Assembly (NCBI RefSeq): GCF_004912275.1
Contig: NZ_STGY01000072.1
Span: forward strand, 91,503 to 155,502
Origin: Glycomyces buryatensis
Lineage (GTDB): Bacteria > Actinomycetota > Actinomycetes > Mycobacteriales > Micromonosporaceae
DNA: 64,000 nucleotides
Direction: 5' to 3'
This document shows, one piece after another, positions 20,927-34,806 of this stretch (position 1 is its first letter; the number at the start of each line of letters is the position of its first letter). The translations under genes and the position numbers were made by a program. The notes under the pieces were generated by a model. The model worked only from the letters and a program-made list of their open reading frames with translations, had not been told where the DNA came from and did no database searches.

Positions 20927-21928
20927 ACCGGCGTCGAGACGACCACCGGGCCGCGCGACCGGTTGAGCGAGTGGCTTCGGGAGCGCATCTCCTACGCCGT
21001 CTCCGAGTTCACGGCGGCGACCGCACTCGTCGTGCTGTTCATCGCCCTCAGCCTCGCCAGCCCGTACTTCCTCACCGCCGACAATCTGTTCAATATCGGC
21101 TCCCAGACGGCGGTCATCGCGATCATCGCGGTGGCCCAGACGATGATCATCATTACGAAGGGCATCGACCTGTCGGTCGGCTCCGTCGCCGCGCTGGCCG
21201 GGGTCGTCGGCGCCATCGTCGTCCGCGATCTCGGGTTCTCCGTGTGGGAGGCCACCGTCGTCGCCATCGGAGTCGGCGCGGCTGCCGGTCTGGTCAACGG
21301 CCTGCTCGTGGCGATGGCGCACCTCCCGCCCTTCATTGCCACCCTGGGAATGATGTCGGCGGGACGCGGGCTGGTCTTCATCATCACCGGCGCCGTGGGC
21401 GTCTACAGCCTGCCGAAATCGTTCCAGCTGCTCGGAAACGGCGAGATCGCCGGCATCCCGTTCGCCATCGTGATCACGGCGGTCGTCGCCCTCGGGGTGG
21501 CCTTCCTGCTGTCGCAGTCCCGATTCGGTCAGTACGTCTACGCCATGGGATCCAATATGGAGGCGGCCCGCCGCTCGGGCATCGCCGTGCGCCGCAACCT
21601 CACCGCGGTCTACGTGCTGGCGGGAGCGCTGGTCGGCCTGGGCGGCATGGTCGCGACTTCGCGCGTGGCCTCCGGCCAGCCGAACTACGGGATCGGCCTC
21701 GAACTGGACGTCATCGCCGCGGCGGTCATCGGCGGCGCCAGCCTGTTCGGCGGCCAGGGCCGCATCGCCGGCACGCTCATCGGGGCGTTCCTCATCGCCG
21801 TGGTGCGCAACGGTTCCGTGCTACTGGGCATCAGCATTCACTACCAGCAGGTCATCGTCGGCCTGATCATCTGGGCCGCCGTCTACTTCGACCAGTTCCG
21901 GCGGCGCCGCCTCGAAGCCCGCGGGTGA
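20924..21928 (+). CDS. Ribose-type sugar ABC transporter permease (RbsC-like)
   Basis: A 334-residue permease of the CUT2 (ribose/xylose) family with about eight to ten helices. Family marks are the NLFNIGSQTAVIAIIAVAQTMIIITKGIDLSVGS segment (shown in part: TKGIDLSVGS near residue 80), LVNGLLVAM, and AAAVIGGASLFGGQGRIAGT near the end. The upstream frame to 20837 is open but lacks a ribosome site; ATG 20924 gives a normal N-terminus. Gene order is permease, binding protein, ATPase. The divergent fucose genes suggest L-fucose or a similar deoxy-sugar as cargo. Confidence 0.9.
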   Translation: MTGVETTTGPRDRLSEWLRERISYAVSEFTAATALVVLFIALSLASPYFLTADNLFNIGSQTAVIAIIAVAQTMIIITKGIDLSVGSVAALAGVVGAIVVRDLGFSVWEATVVAIGVGAAAGLVNGLLVAMAHLPPFIATLGMMSAGRGLVFIITGAVGVYSLPKSFQLLGNGEIAGIPFAIVITAVVALGVAFLLSQSRFGQYVYAMGSNMEAARRSGIAVRRNLTAVYVLAGALVGLGGMVATSRVASGQPNYGIGLELDVIAAAVIGGASLFGGQGRIAGTLIGAFLIAVVRNGSVLLGISIHYQQVIVGLIIWAAVYFDQFRRRRLEARG

Positions 21929-21970
21929 GGCCCGACCGCCGACCACTTCTCCAGATGGAAGGACCAGGCT

Positions 21971-23005
21971 ATGGCAATCAATTCGAGGACTCGCAGAGGT
22001 CTCGCCGCACTCACGGCCTTGGCGGCCATGTCCCTCAGCGCCTGCGGAGGCGTGGAGGTCCGCGACGAATCCGGCGGCGGCCAGGACACTCCCCACGACG
22101 GTCCGCTGGACCTCGCCGTCGTCCCCAAGGCGGTCGGCCACGAGTTCTGGAGCACCGTGCAGGCCGGGGCCGAATGCGCCGCCGAGCTCGACGGCGACGT
22201 CACCGTCAACTGGGACGGCGTGAACGCCGAGACGGATGTGGAAGGTCAGGTCAATCTCCTACAGAACTTCGTCACCCAGGACGTCGACGGCATCGTATAC
22301 GCCGCGACCGATTCCGCGGCCCTGGCTCCGGCGACACAGAACGCGCTCGACTCCGGCATCCCGGTCGCCATGATCGACTCGGGCACCGATCCGCAGCCCG
22401 ATGAAGTTCCTTTGTACGCCACGGACAACCGCGCCGGGGCGGCCGAGGCCGCGAACCTGCTGGCCGACGCGCTGGGCGAAGGCGACCACGACGTGGCGCT
22501 CATCGAGTTCCAGCCCGGCTCGCAGACGAACACCGAACGGGTCGAGGGCTTCACCGAAGGCCTTGCCGCGCACGAGAACCTGAACCTGGTCGGGCAGCAG
22601 CCCAGCCACAGCGACGTCAACGAGGCCCGAAAGGTCACCGAGGACATCCTCACCGCCAACCCGGACCTGTCGGGCATCTTCGCCGCCAACGAACCCAGTG
22701 TCCTCGGTGCCGCGCAGGCCGTCGAGGCCGCCGGAAGGTCCGGCGAGGTCGTCATCATCGGGTGGGACGCCGCTCCGGACGAGATCGCCGGCCTGCGCGA
22801 CGGCCAGATCGCCGCGCTGGTGGTGCAGAACCCGTTCCGGATGGGCTTCTTCGGCGTCCAGAACATGGTGGAGCATCTCCGAGAGGGCACCGCGATGGAG
22901 TCCGCCGACACCGGCGTCACCTTCGTGACCCCGGACAATATCGACTCGGAGGAAGTCCAGGCCGTGCTCGAGCCCAGCTGCGACAACCCGCCGGTGGACC
23001 AGTGA
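21971..23005 (+). CDS. Sugar-binding lipoprotein (RbsB-like)
   Basis: A 344-residue type I periplasmic-binding-protein fold. The signal peptide ends in LSAC, so it is a lipoprotein anchored outside the membrane. The core shows AVVPKAVGHEFWSTVQAG, then VDGIVYAATDSAAL, IPVAMIDSGTD and FAANEPSVLGAAQAVEAAG, all typical of ribose/xylose-type binding proteins. It delivers sugar to the RbsC-like permease. Its stop overlaps the GTG of the ATPase gene by 4 bp. L-fucose is a plausible ligand from context only. Confidence 0.9.
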   Translation: MAINSRTRRGLAALTALAAMSLSACGGVEVRDESGGGQDTPHDGPLDLAVVPKAVGHEFWSTVQAGAECAAELDGDVTVNWDGVNAETDVEGQVNLLQNFVTQDVDGIVYAATDSAALAPATQNALDSGIPVAMIDSGTDPQPDEVPLYATDNRAGAAEAANLLADALGEGDHDVALIEFQPGSQTNTERVEGFTEGLAAHENLNLVGQQPSHSDVNEARKVTEDILTANPDLSGIFAANEPSVLGAAQAVEAAGRSGEVVIIGWDAAPDEIAGLRDGQIAALVVQNPFRMGFFGVQNMVEHLREGTAMESADTGVTFVTPDNIDSEEVQAVLEPSCDNPPVDQ

Positions 23006-23823
23006 GCGCCGCCGGCGTAAGCGGCGGCGGCACGGGGCGGGACGAGGAGGACCGCCCGGTGCTGGAGGCGCACGGCATCGTCAAGCGCTTCGGCCACGTC
23101 GAAGCGCTGCGCGGCGCCGACTTCGCCGTCCATCGAGGCGAGGTGGTCGCGCTGATCGGCGACAACGGCGCCGGGAAGAGCACCCTGATCAAGGTGCTCT
23201 CCGGTGCCCAGCCGCAGGACGAGGGCGAGATCCTGATCGATGGGCGCCCTGAGCGTTTCGGATCCCCTGTGGACGCCCGACGGGCGGGCCTCGAGACGGT
23301 GTATCAGGACCTCGCCGTCGCCGACGACCTCAGCGTCGCCGCCAACCTCTACCTCGGCCGCGAGATCAAGCGCCGCGGTCTCCCGGGGCTGCTCGGCCTG
23401 CTCGACAAGCATGCGATGCGGCGCGGCGCCGCTGAAGCGCTGGAACAGCTCGGCGTCCAGGTACCGCGAGTCACCACCCCGATCGCCATGCTGTCGGGCG
23501 GGCAGCGACAGAGCGTCGCCGTCGCCCGGGCCGTCGTCTGGGCGACCAGCGTGGTGATCCTCGACGAGCCCACTGCGGCGCTCGGCGTGGTCCAGACTCA
23601 GCGGGTGCTGGAGGTCATCGACCGCGCCCGCGACGCCGACATGTCGGTCGTGCTGGTCAGCCACAATATGCCGCAGGTTCTGGAGATCGCCGACCGCGTC
23701 GAGGTCATGCGGCTGGGTCGGCGCACCGCCCGCTTTCGGGCGGCCGAGGCCACCACCGACGACCTGGTCGCGGCCATGACCGGGGCGCTCGTCACCGAAC
23801 CGGAGGATTCGAACCTGCGCTGA
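23002..23823 (+). CDS. Sugar ABC transporter ATP-binding protein, single ABC domain
   Basis: A 273-residue ATPase with Walker A GDNGAGKST, Q-loop in TVYQDLAVADDL, signature LSGGQRQSVAVARAV, Walker B VVILDEPTAAL and the switch His in LVSHN. Ribose-type importers usually use a fused double-domain RbsA of about 500 residues; this one has a single domain, as in FrcA-like proteins, and would work as a homodimer. GTG 23002 overlaps the binding-protein stop (GTGA), so translation is coupled. It is the last gene of the operon; a strong hairpin follows. Confidence 0.9.
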   Translation: MSAAGVSGGGTGRDEEDRPVLEAHGIVKRFGHVEALRGADFAVHRGEVVALIGDNGAGKSTLIKVLSGAQPQDEGEILIDGRPERFGSPVDARRAGLETVYQDLAVADDLSVAANLYLGREIKRRGLPGLLGLLDKHAMRRGAAEALEQLGVQVPRVTTPIAMLSGGQRQSVAVARAVVWATSVVILDEPTAALGVVQTQRVLEVIDRARDADMSVVLVSHNMPQVLEIADRVEVMRLGRRTARFRAAEATTDDLVAAMTGALVTEPEDSNLR

Positions 23824-23830
23824 GTGCGGC

Positions 23831-23872
23831 GGATGCCGCCCGGGCGGCACTGTCGTGACCCGGGCGGCATCC
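23831..23872. terminator. Bidirectional terminator hairpin
   Basis: Perfect 14-bp arms GGATGCCGCCCGGG (23831-23844) and CCCGGGCGGCATCC (23859-23872) around a 14-base loop. It lies between the convergent ATPase and xylanase genes and can serve both. Confidence 0.75.
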
Positions 23873-23888
23873 GTGTGGGAGGGCTGGT

Positions 23889-27268
<3,380 letters not shown>

Positions 27269-27272
27269 CACT

Positions 27273-27294
27273 TCGAACTATAGATACAGTTCGA
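27273..27294. promoter_or_regulatory. Inverted repeat TCGAACT-N8-AGTTCGA
   Basis: Perfect 7-bp arms around an AT-rich 8-base spacer, immediately beside the xylan-type boxes and between divergent promoters. The spacer resembles a -10 region, so this may be promoter DNA flanked by an operator. Confidence 0.4.
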
Positions 27295-27350
27295 TGTGTC
27301 GTCAAGTGTGGACTCAGACCCGGGCCGTCGCTCGGCACTACGTTCGGGCA

Positions 27351-27362
27351 TTGAAACGTTAA
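27351..27362 (+). promoter_or_regulatory. LacI-type half-palindrome TTGAAACGTTAA before the LacI gene
   Basis: It ends 9 bp before the start codon of the LacI gene at 27372. It matches 9 of 12 bases of the perfect TGAAACGTTTCA site at 59111 in the aligned frame TGAAACGTTAAG. Its position would allow autoregulation. Which LacI protein binds it is unknown. Confidence 0.4.
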
Positions 27363-27371
27363 GATCCCTCA

Positions 27372-30099
<2,728 letters not shown>

Positions 30100-30135
30100 G
30101 CCGGCCTCACGGCATATTCCATGAGGTAGAGGGAA

Positions 30136-30169
30136 ACGACCGGGCGGCCCGTTCGGGCCGCCCGGTCGT
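30136..30169. terminator. Bidirectional terminator hairpin
   Basis: Perfect 15-bp arms ACGACCGGGCGGCCC and GGGCCGCCCGGTCGT with a GTTC loop, between the convergent GH62 and esterase genes. Confidence 0.78.
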
Positions 30170-30184
30170 CACGTCCTGGTCCGC

Positions 30185-31186
30185 CTATTCAGGAGCAGGC
30201 GGCTCGGAGCCGTCGAGCCCGGTGAAGAAGTTCCACACCTCGCCCTTGACCCAGCTGTCGGCGCCGCTCTCACAGCCGGTGCATCCGTCCACCGGTCCCT
30301 GCTGGTGTCCGCCGTCGAACGCCGCCCAGACCACCGGATACCCGTCCTGGCAGCCCTCGTAGGCCGTGGTGATGTGGGTGCCGCTGCCCGCGGCGGGCTC
30401 CGCCGGGTTCTGCGAGGCGCAGCCGTTGTTGGCGACGAACCTGTCGCGCATCTCCCGTGCCTGGGGCATGCTGTCGTTGACGCCCTGGATGCCCATGTAC
30501 GCGACGGACTGGGTACCGCCGTTGCATCCGCTGACCGGTCCGGGGACCGCGATGGCCGCGACCGCGCGGAACTGGTCCGGCCGCGCGCACGCCAGCGCGT
30601 AGCTCATGGCCCCGCCGTAGCTGAAGCCCAGCGAGAAGCGCTGCGTCTCGTCGACGCACAGGTCGCCCTCGATCAGCCCGATCATGTCGTCCACGAAGGT
30701 CACGTCGCTGCCGCCATTGTCCGGCCAGGCATTGTCGATGCCTTGGGGGGCAACGAAGATCGCGGTGCCCTCCGCTTGCGCTTCGAGCCCGTAGTAGGCG
30801 TACGGGGCGCCGTCGCTGCCGCCCGAGGCGACGTCTTCGGCGGTGCCGCCCCACCAGTGGAGCCCGAAGATCAACTTGTGCTCGTAGCTGTTGTCGTAGT
30901 TCTCGGGGATCTTCAGGATGAAGCTGCGATCGGTGCCGCTGCTCTGGATCGTGTGGGTGCCGCTCGTCAGCGTCGGAGCGCTCCCGCATCCGGCGCTGGC
31001 GTTGGCGCTCGCCTCCTCTGTGCTCGCCTCCTCCGCGGAGGCGCCGTTCACGGTCACCCCGGCGGCTACCGCGGTGAGAACGATCGCCACCAGGGCGAGG
31101 ATTCTGACCCGCAGGAGTCGGCTCCAGTGCGGACCGGCTCGGTGTGTCGGGGGCCGAGCGGCCTGCGGAGCTTCGTCTATGGACAT
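30185..31186 (-). CDS. Secreted CE1-type esterase (feruloyl/acetyl xylan esterase, PHB-depolymerase fold)
   Basis: A 333-residue exported alpha/beta hydrolase. The signal sequence (about 25-52) is preceded by an unusually long polar N-terminus. The nucleophile Ser189 sits in LGFSYGGAMSY, and FGLHWWGG supplies the oxyanion region; a late His in AFDGGHQQGP completes the triad. Proteins of this type remove ferulic or acetic acid from xylan. ATG 31186 follows AAGGAG with good spacing. It faces the GH62 gene across a shared terminator and fits the arabinoxylan-degrading set. Ferulate versus acetate cannot be decided. Confidence 0.82.
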   Translation of the reverse strand: MSIDEAPQAARPPTHRAGPHWSRLLRVRILALVAIVLTAVAAGVTVNGASAEEASTEEASANASAGCGSAPTLTSGTHTIQSSGTDRSFILKIPENYDNSYEHKLIFGLHWWGGTAEDVASGGSDGAPYAYYGLEAQAEGTAIFVAPQGIDNAWPDNGGSDVTFVDDMIGLIEGDLCVDETQRFSLGFSYGGAMSYALACARPDQFRAVAAIAVPGPVSGCNGGTQSVAYMGIQGVNDSMPQAREMRDRFVANNGCASQNPAEPAAGSGTHITTAYEGCQDGYPVVWAAFDGGHQQGPVDGCTGCESGADSWVKGEVWNFFTGLDGSEPPAPE

Positions 31187-31500
31187 TGGGTACTCCTTTT
31201 CATTCGGTCGGCACGCCAAGGGGCGCTATCGATCCTCCGAAGGGGTGGCCGCGAACGCGGCCTCGGCCCTAAATATCGAAGACAGTCTATGGATATAGGA
31301 TCTATCAAGTCAAGTATGTAACTATTTTTCCGTATAGTTCAGGTATGGCAGGCGAAACCGAGAGGATTCATCCGACCAATGCTCCGGCGCCGTCGCAACG
31401 CTGAGCCGCACCGTCCGCCGAGCCACGTAGCGATCGGGGCGTGAGGGAACCAGCCCTCACGCCCCGATACGTCCGATGCGGCGGTATCGCAGACTCGCCC
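31187..31500. other. Intergenic region between cupin and esterase genes
   Basis: A 314-bp stretch holding the leftward promoter region of the esterase (AT-rich around 31270-31335, with TATCGA and GGATATAGGATC elements) and the terminator hairpin of the cupin gene at 31433-31468. No CGAAASTTTCG box is visible here. No gene is seen. Confidence 0.6.
31433..31468. terminator. Terminator hairpin of the cupin gene
   Basis: Perfect 15-bp arms ATCGGGGCGTGAGGG (31433-31447) and CCCTCACGCCCCGAT (31454-31468) around AACCAG, 33 bp after the leftward cupin stop. Confidence 0.72.
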
Positions 31501-31821
31501 TCAGCGACCGGTCACCGTCGTCAGCAGCACGACGGCGTCGTCGAGCGCGGTGAGACCGTGCCGTTCGTCGGGTACGGCTTCGAGGGTTCCTTCGGACAGG
31601 TCGGTGTCGCCGTCGGAGGAGGTCAGCCGGACCCTCCCCCGCAGCACGAGGAGCGAAGCCGCGCCTGGGGTCTCGTGGTCGGACAGGCTCTCGCCGCCCA
31701 CCAGCGCGATCAGGGTCTGGCGCAAGGGCCCGTCGTGAAGCAGCAGGTGGGCGCTCCGGCCGTGCGCGGCGGCGCGCGCGAGTCCAAGGTGCTCGTCGGC
31801 GAGGTCGGTCAGTACGTTCAT
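31501..31821 (-). CDS. Small cupin domain protein
   Basis: A 106-residue single-domain protein. The second half is cupin-like: LVLRGRVRLTSSDGDTDLSEGTLEAVPDERHGLTAL (shown in part: LLVLRGRVRLTSSDGD), with the G-x-L-x-x-V-P-x-x-x-H-x pattern that usually holds a metal or small ligand. Few of the usual His ligands are present, so metal binding is doubtful. ATG 31821 has a GGAG site; the frame is open to 31905. It is divergent from the Ro60-like gene; any functional link is unproven. Specific role unknown. Confidence 0.72.
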   Translation of the reverse strand: MNVLTDLADEHLGLARAAAHGRSAHLLLHDGPLRQTLIALVGGESLSDHETPGAASLLVLRGRVRLTSSDGDTDLSEGTLEAVPDERHGLTALDDAVVLLTTVTGR

Positions 31822-32148
31822 GGTCGCTCCAAGGCCGGTCGATCGGCGGACTGGATGGTGTCGCGCCCGGGTCCTGCGGGCACACGCACCAAGTGATCGT
31901 GCCACCGCGAACGCCCAGGGACCGCGAGAATCGGCGGTTCGACCGCTTATTGGGAGCAGTACAGGTCGACGCCTTCGACGCCGCCTTCTCGGTCGCGGAC
32001 ATAGACACGCGGCGGTAGGGTGGGCGGGCCGACCGCGGGACTCGGGTGCGAATTCCGGATCCGTTTTGTAAGCGTCAGTTCGCCTTCGTGCCTCTCATTC
32101 CCCGGTCGGCGCCCCTTCCCCTCGAATTTGAAGGCTCGCAACGACTCC
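31822..32148. other. Divergent intergenic region upstream of the Ro60-like gene
   Basis: A 327-bp gene-free stretch. It contains AGCGCAG-poor, GC-rich DNA with several short dyads, for example GCGG-TTCGA-CCGC near 31936, and an A/T-rich section at 32050-32070. Bacterial Ro60 genes are often next to a Y RNA gene, and this is where one would be expected. I could not recognise a convincing Y RNA fold by eye. It must hold promoters for both flanking genes. Confidence 0.4.
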
Positions 32149-33621
32149 ATGGAAACCGTCGCCGATCTCGCCGCCGCCGAGGATGTGCTGCTGTTCGTCA
32201 ATGCCGCCATCGCCTCGACCGGGCAGCGCGAGTTCCACTCCGATGTCGACGCGCAGCGGTGGTCGCTGGAGTTCCTGCACGAGTACATGCTGGTCAACTA
32301 CCGGGACCTGTACGCGGCAACACTCACGCTCAGCGTCAACGACCGCAATGCCGCGACGATCATCCTGCGCCTCTTGCAGACCGGCCGCGACGTGAGTCCT
32401 GCTCAGCGCGCGCTCGAAGGCCGTTTGATCGCCAAGGCGCTTCGCGCCCTGCCGACGAACCGGGTGTACCGCCTGTTCACGGCCTTGCGCCGGGAACGGG
32501 TCAACAACCGGCGGACGCGCGCGATCATGCGCGAATGGCTGAGCGAGCGCCCGGATCTGACCTTCGACGCGATCAAGTACCGCTCCGCGTTCCGCGACGC
32601 GGTTCGCCATGCGCACCTGCGAGTCGACGACCTGCCCCACACTTCAGGTGACGCGGCCGGCGAACTCGCCGCGGTCCTGTTCAACTGGCGTTCCACGGGC
32701 CGCTTCCGCACCCCTCAGTTCGAGACCTGGCGGCGAGCGCACTTCGACCGCCGGGCCGTCTTCGAACTGCCGTACACGGTCGCCGAGGGCTTTGCCGCGA
32801 AGCACCGCATCACTCGCGTGGAGTTCCTGGAGAAGATCGCGCCGCAGATGACCCGGGGCGAGCGACTGAGGCTGCAGCGGTCGGCCGCGCGCGTCGGGGC
32901 GACCGGGGTCGCCTCGGACTTCACCGACCTGTCGCGGATGCCGCTGACCAGGCTCGCCGCCTTCGTTCTGGCGCTGCCGGTCGTCGTACGGGAATCCCGC
33001 CGTGCGGAGTTGGCTGGGGCGCTGCGGGCGGCAGCCCTGCGGGTTGTCGGTCCGCGGGCCGGGACCTGGGGTTCGGTCGCGGCGGTGCTGGACGACAGCT
33101 ACTCGTCGAGCGGGTCGAGCGAGAAGCGGCGGCGGCCGCTCGTCGTCGCGCTCGCCTCCCATTTCCTGCTCGAAGCGCTCGCCACCGAGTACCGTCCGCT
33201 GTGGCTTTCCGGCGACGTGGATCCGCTCATGGCCCGGGCCCGGGGCGTCACCGCGCTCGGGGACCGCATTCTGGACGGGCTCGAATCCCGCCCTGAACTC
33301 CTGATCGTGGTCTCCGACGGCTGGGACAACGCACCCGTCGGCATGGCCGCCGCGGTACTGCGGGTGTGGGAGGAACGGATCGACCCCGCTCGATCGACCA
33401 CGGTGGCCCACCTGAACCCGGTGTTCGACGCCGCGGGTCTCCAGGTCCGGCGCCTCTCCCCCTCCACTCCCACGGTCGGCATTCGCGACGCCGAGAATCT
33501 GCCCGAGCTCGTCGCGTTCGCCCGCTTCGCCACCGGCCGCACCGGCATCGCCGAACTGCGCGCCCACATCACGGCACAAGTCGACCGCTGGCTCGCCGAG
33601 GAGGCGCCATGCGCCGCTTGA
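32149..33621 (+). CDS. Ro60-like protein: TROVE-like helical repeats plus vWA domain
   Basis: A 490-residue soluble protein. Residues 1-300 are helical repeats rich in R and A, with DLTFDAIKYRSAFRDAVRHA (138-156) resembling the KYR-x-R segment of TROVE modules that bind RNA in Ro60/Rsr. Residues 310-480 form a von Willebrand A domain with an intact metal site: DDSYS (Asp315, Ser317, Ser319), Thr368 in RGVTALGD and Asp390 in VVSDGWDN. Length matches Ro60. The start at 32149 gives a normal N-terminus; the upstream frame is unsupported. It overlaps the next gene by 13 bp. TROVE similarity is by eye and distant; the vWA call is firm. Confidence 0.68.
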   Translation: METVADLAAAEDVLLFVNAAIASTGQREFHSDVDAQRWSLEFLHEYMLVNYRDLYAATLTLSVNDRNAATIILRLLQTGRDVSPAQRALEGRLIAKALRALPTNRVYRLFTALRRERVNNRRTRAIMREWLSERPDLTFDAIKYRSAFRDAVRHAHLRVDDLPHTSGDAAGELAAVLFNWRSTGRFRTPQFETWRRAHFDRRAVFELPYTVAEGFAAKHRITRVEFLEKIAPQMTRGERLRLQRSAARVGATGVASDFTDLSRMPLTRLAAFVLALPVVVRESRRAELAGALRAAALRVVGPRAGTWGSVAAVLDDSYSSSGSSEKRRRPLVVALASHFLLEALATEYRPLWLSGDVDPLMARARGVTALGDRILDGLESRPELLIVVSDGWDNAPVGMAAAVLRVWEERIDPARSTTVAHLNPVFDAAGLQVRRLSPSTPTVGIRDAENLPELVAFARFATGRTGIAELRAHITAQVDRWLAEEAPCAA

Positions 33622-34757
33622 CCTTCGACGGACTCCAGGCCCAACCCGGCCAGGTCTGGGGCGGGGTGCGCCTGGTGCCGCTCGTCCGCGACGAGCCGAT
33701 CGAGTCGTTGCGGCTGCACCCGAACGGTTTCCCCGACCCGACGCTCGACGACGGCTACCGCGCCAGCTGCTGCTATACGCCGCACGGCCTCGTCGCGGAG
33801 TGGACCGACGACGGCGCCGCCGTGCCCGCGCTCGGCACCGCGCTGCAAATGGCCGCCACCACCGTGCGCAAGTCCCGGAAGCCGCCGACCCGCCTCGAAC
33901 GCCGCACCCGCGTGCGCTTCGTCCCGCACCACACCGCGATCGACGCGTTCCTGCCGCTCAGTTACAGAGGACCGGCGACCGCCTGGAGCGAATGGTCGAC
34001 GCGGGCCTTCAACCGCGGCCTTCCGCAGATCGGCGACAAGCAGTTTCCCGGACACGCTGTGGAGGGCCTGGCAGACGCCCTGCGCATCTTCGAAATCCAT
34101 CCTGGACAGTGTGGGGTGCTGGTGTACGTCGCCGACGCCCTCGCCGCGGCCGTCGTCACCCCGCACCCGGACGATTACCGAGCCCTGCACCCGACCCTCG
34201 TCGAGGACGGCTTCGGCGAGCTCATCTGGCGATACGCCAACCTGTACCGCGAGGTCCCCGACTTCGAAGTGCACCTCGACGAGAGCGCGATCGACACGGT
34301 CGGCGACCTGCGCGCCGCCATGGCCGCGGCCCGGCGGGAATGGGCCGGGTCCCACCTGGGGATCATGGCCGCCGGACTCCTCGACACGGAGTACCACTTC
34401 ACCTCGGATTACTGGATGGCGCCGTACACCCTGTGGCGCTTCCGGCCCCGATTCAACGCCCGCCGAGAAGATGGTGCGGCCCGGGCCCATGAGCCCCATG
34501 TCGGCGAGGCCATCACCGACGACGACGGGCGACTGGCGTTCCTGTACACGTTCCGGCTCTCGGAGACCCAGTCACGGCGCGCCCGGCTACTGGAGCACCT
34601 GGCCGACCACGACTGGAACCTGGAAGACACGGCCGCCGCAATGGGTCTCGCCGTCCCGGCGCTGGCGGCGCGCATCGATGCGACGGGATACGGAGACCTG
34701 CTCCGGCAGGACGTCATGGACCGATTCCGAGCCATGAACGTCCGCTTCGGACGATAA
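33609..34757 (+). CDS. ARPP-like protein with C-terminal Fis-type helix-turn-helix
   Basis: A 382-residue soluble protein whose start lies 13 bp inside the Ro60-like gene, so translation is coupled. The central part, GQCGVLVYVADALAAAVVTP followed by a paired-helix segment LHPTLVEDGFGELIWRYA, resembles ARPP-1/DUF6569 domains as I remember them: a mostly beta domain found beside ADP-ribosylglycohydrolase, phosphatase and RNA-repair genes. The end, LLEHLADHDWNLEDTAAAMG then LAVPALAARIDATGYG, has the W-N-x-x-x-A-A-x-x-L-G pattern of Fis-type helix-turn-helices. No catalytic residues are obvious. Function is unknown; partnership with the Ro60-like protein is inferred from the overlap. Confidence 0.55.
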   Translation: MRRLTFDGLQAQPGQVWGGVRLVPLVRDEPIESLRLHPNGFPDPTLDDGYRASCCYTPHGLVAEWTDDGAAVPALGTALQMAATTVRKSRKPPTRLERRTRVRFVPHHTAIDAFLPLSYRGPATAWSEWSTRAFNRGLPQIGDKQFPGHAVEGLADALRIFEIHPGQCGVLVYVADALAAAVVTPHPDDYRALHPTLVEDGFGELIWRYANLYREVPDFEVHLDESAIDTVGDLRAAMAAARREWAGSHLGIMAAGLLDTEYHFTSDYWMAPYTLWRFRPRFNARREDGAARAHEPHVGEAITDDDGRLAFLYTFRLSETQSRRARLLEHLADHDWNLEDTAAAMGLAVPALAARIDATGYGDLLRQDVMDRFRAMNVRFGR

Positions 34758-34806
34758 GCCGGACGGCCATTCCGGGGCTCGCCCATCCCACCCCTGCCCG
34801 GAAAGG

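Noticed and set aside
31930..31950. GCGG-TTCGA-CCGC as the T-arm of a tRNA
   Set aside because: Stem and loop sizes do not fit a T-arm, and no acceptor or anticodon arms can be paired around it.
32020..32148. 43-codon N-terminal extension of the Ro60-like gene
   Set aside because: No ribosome site, atypical composition, and it would use up the likely promoter region.
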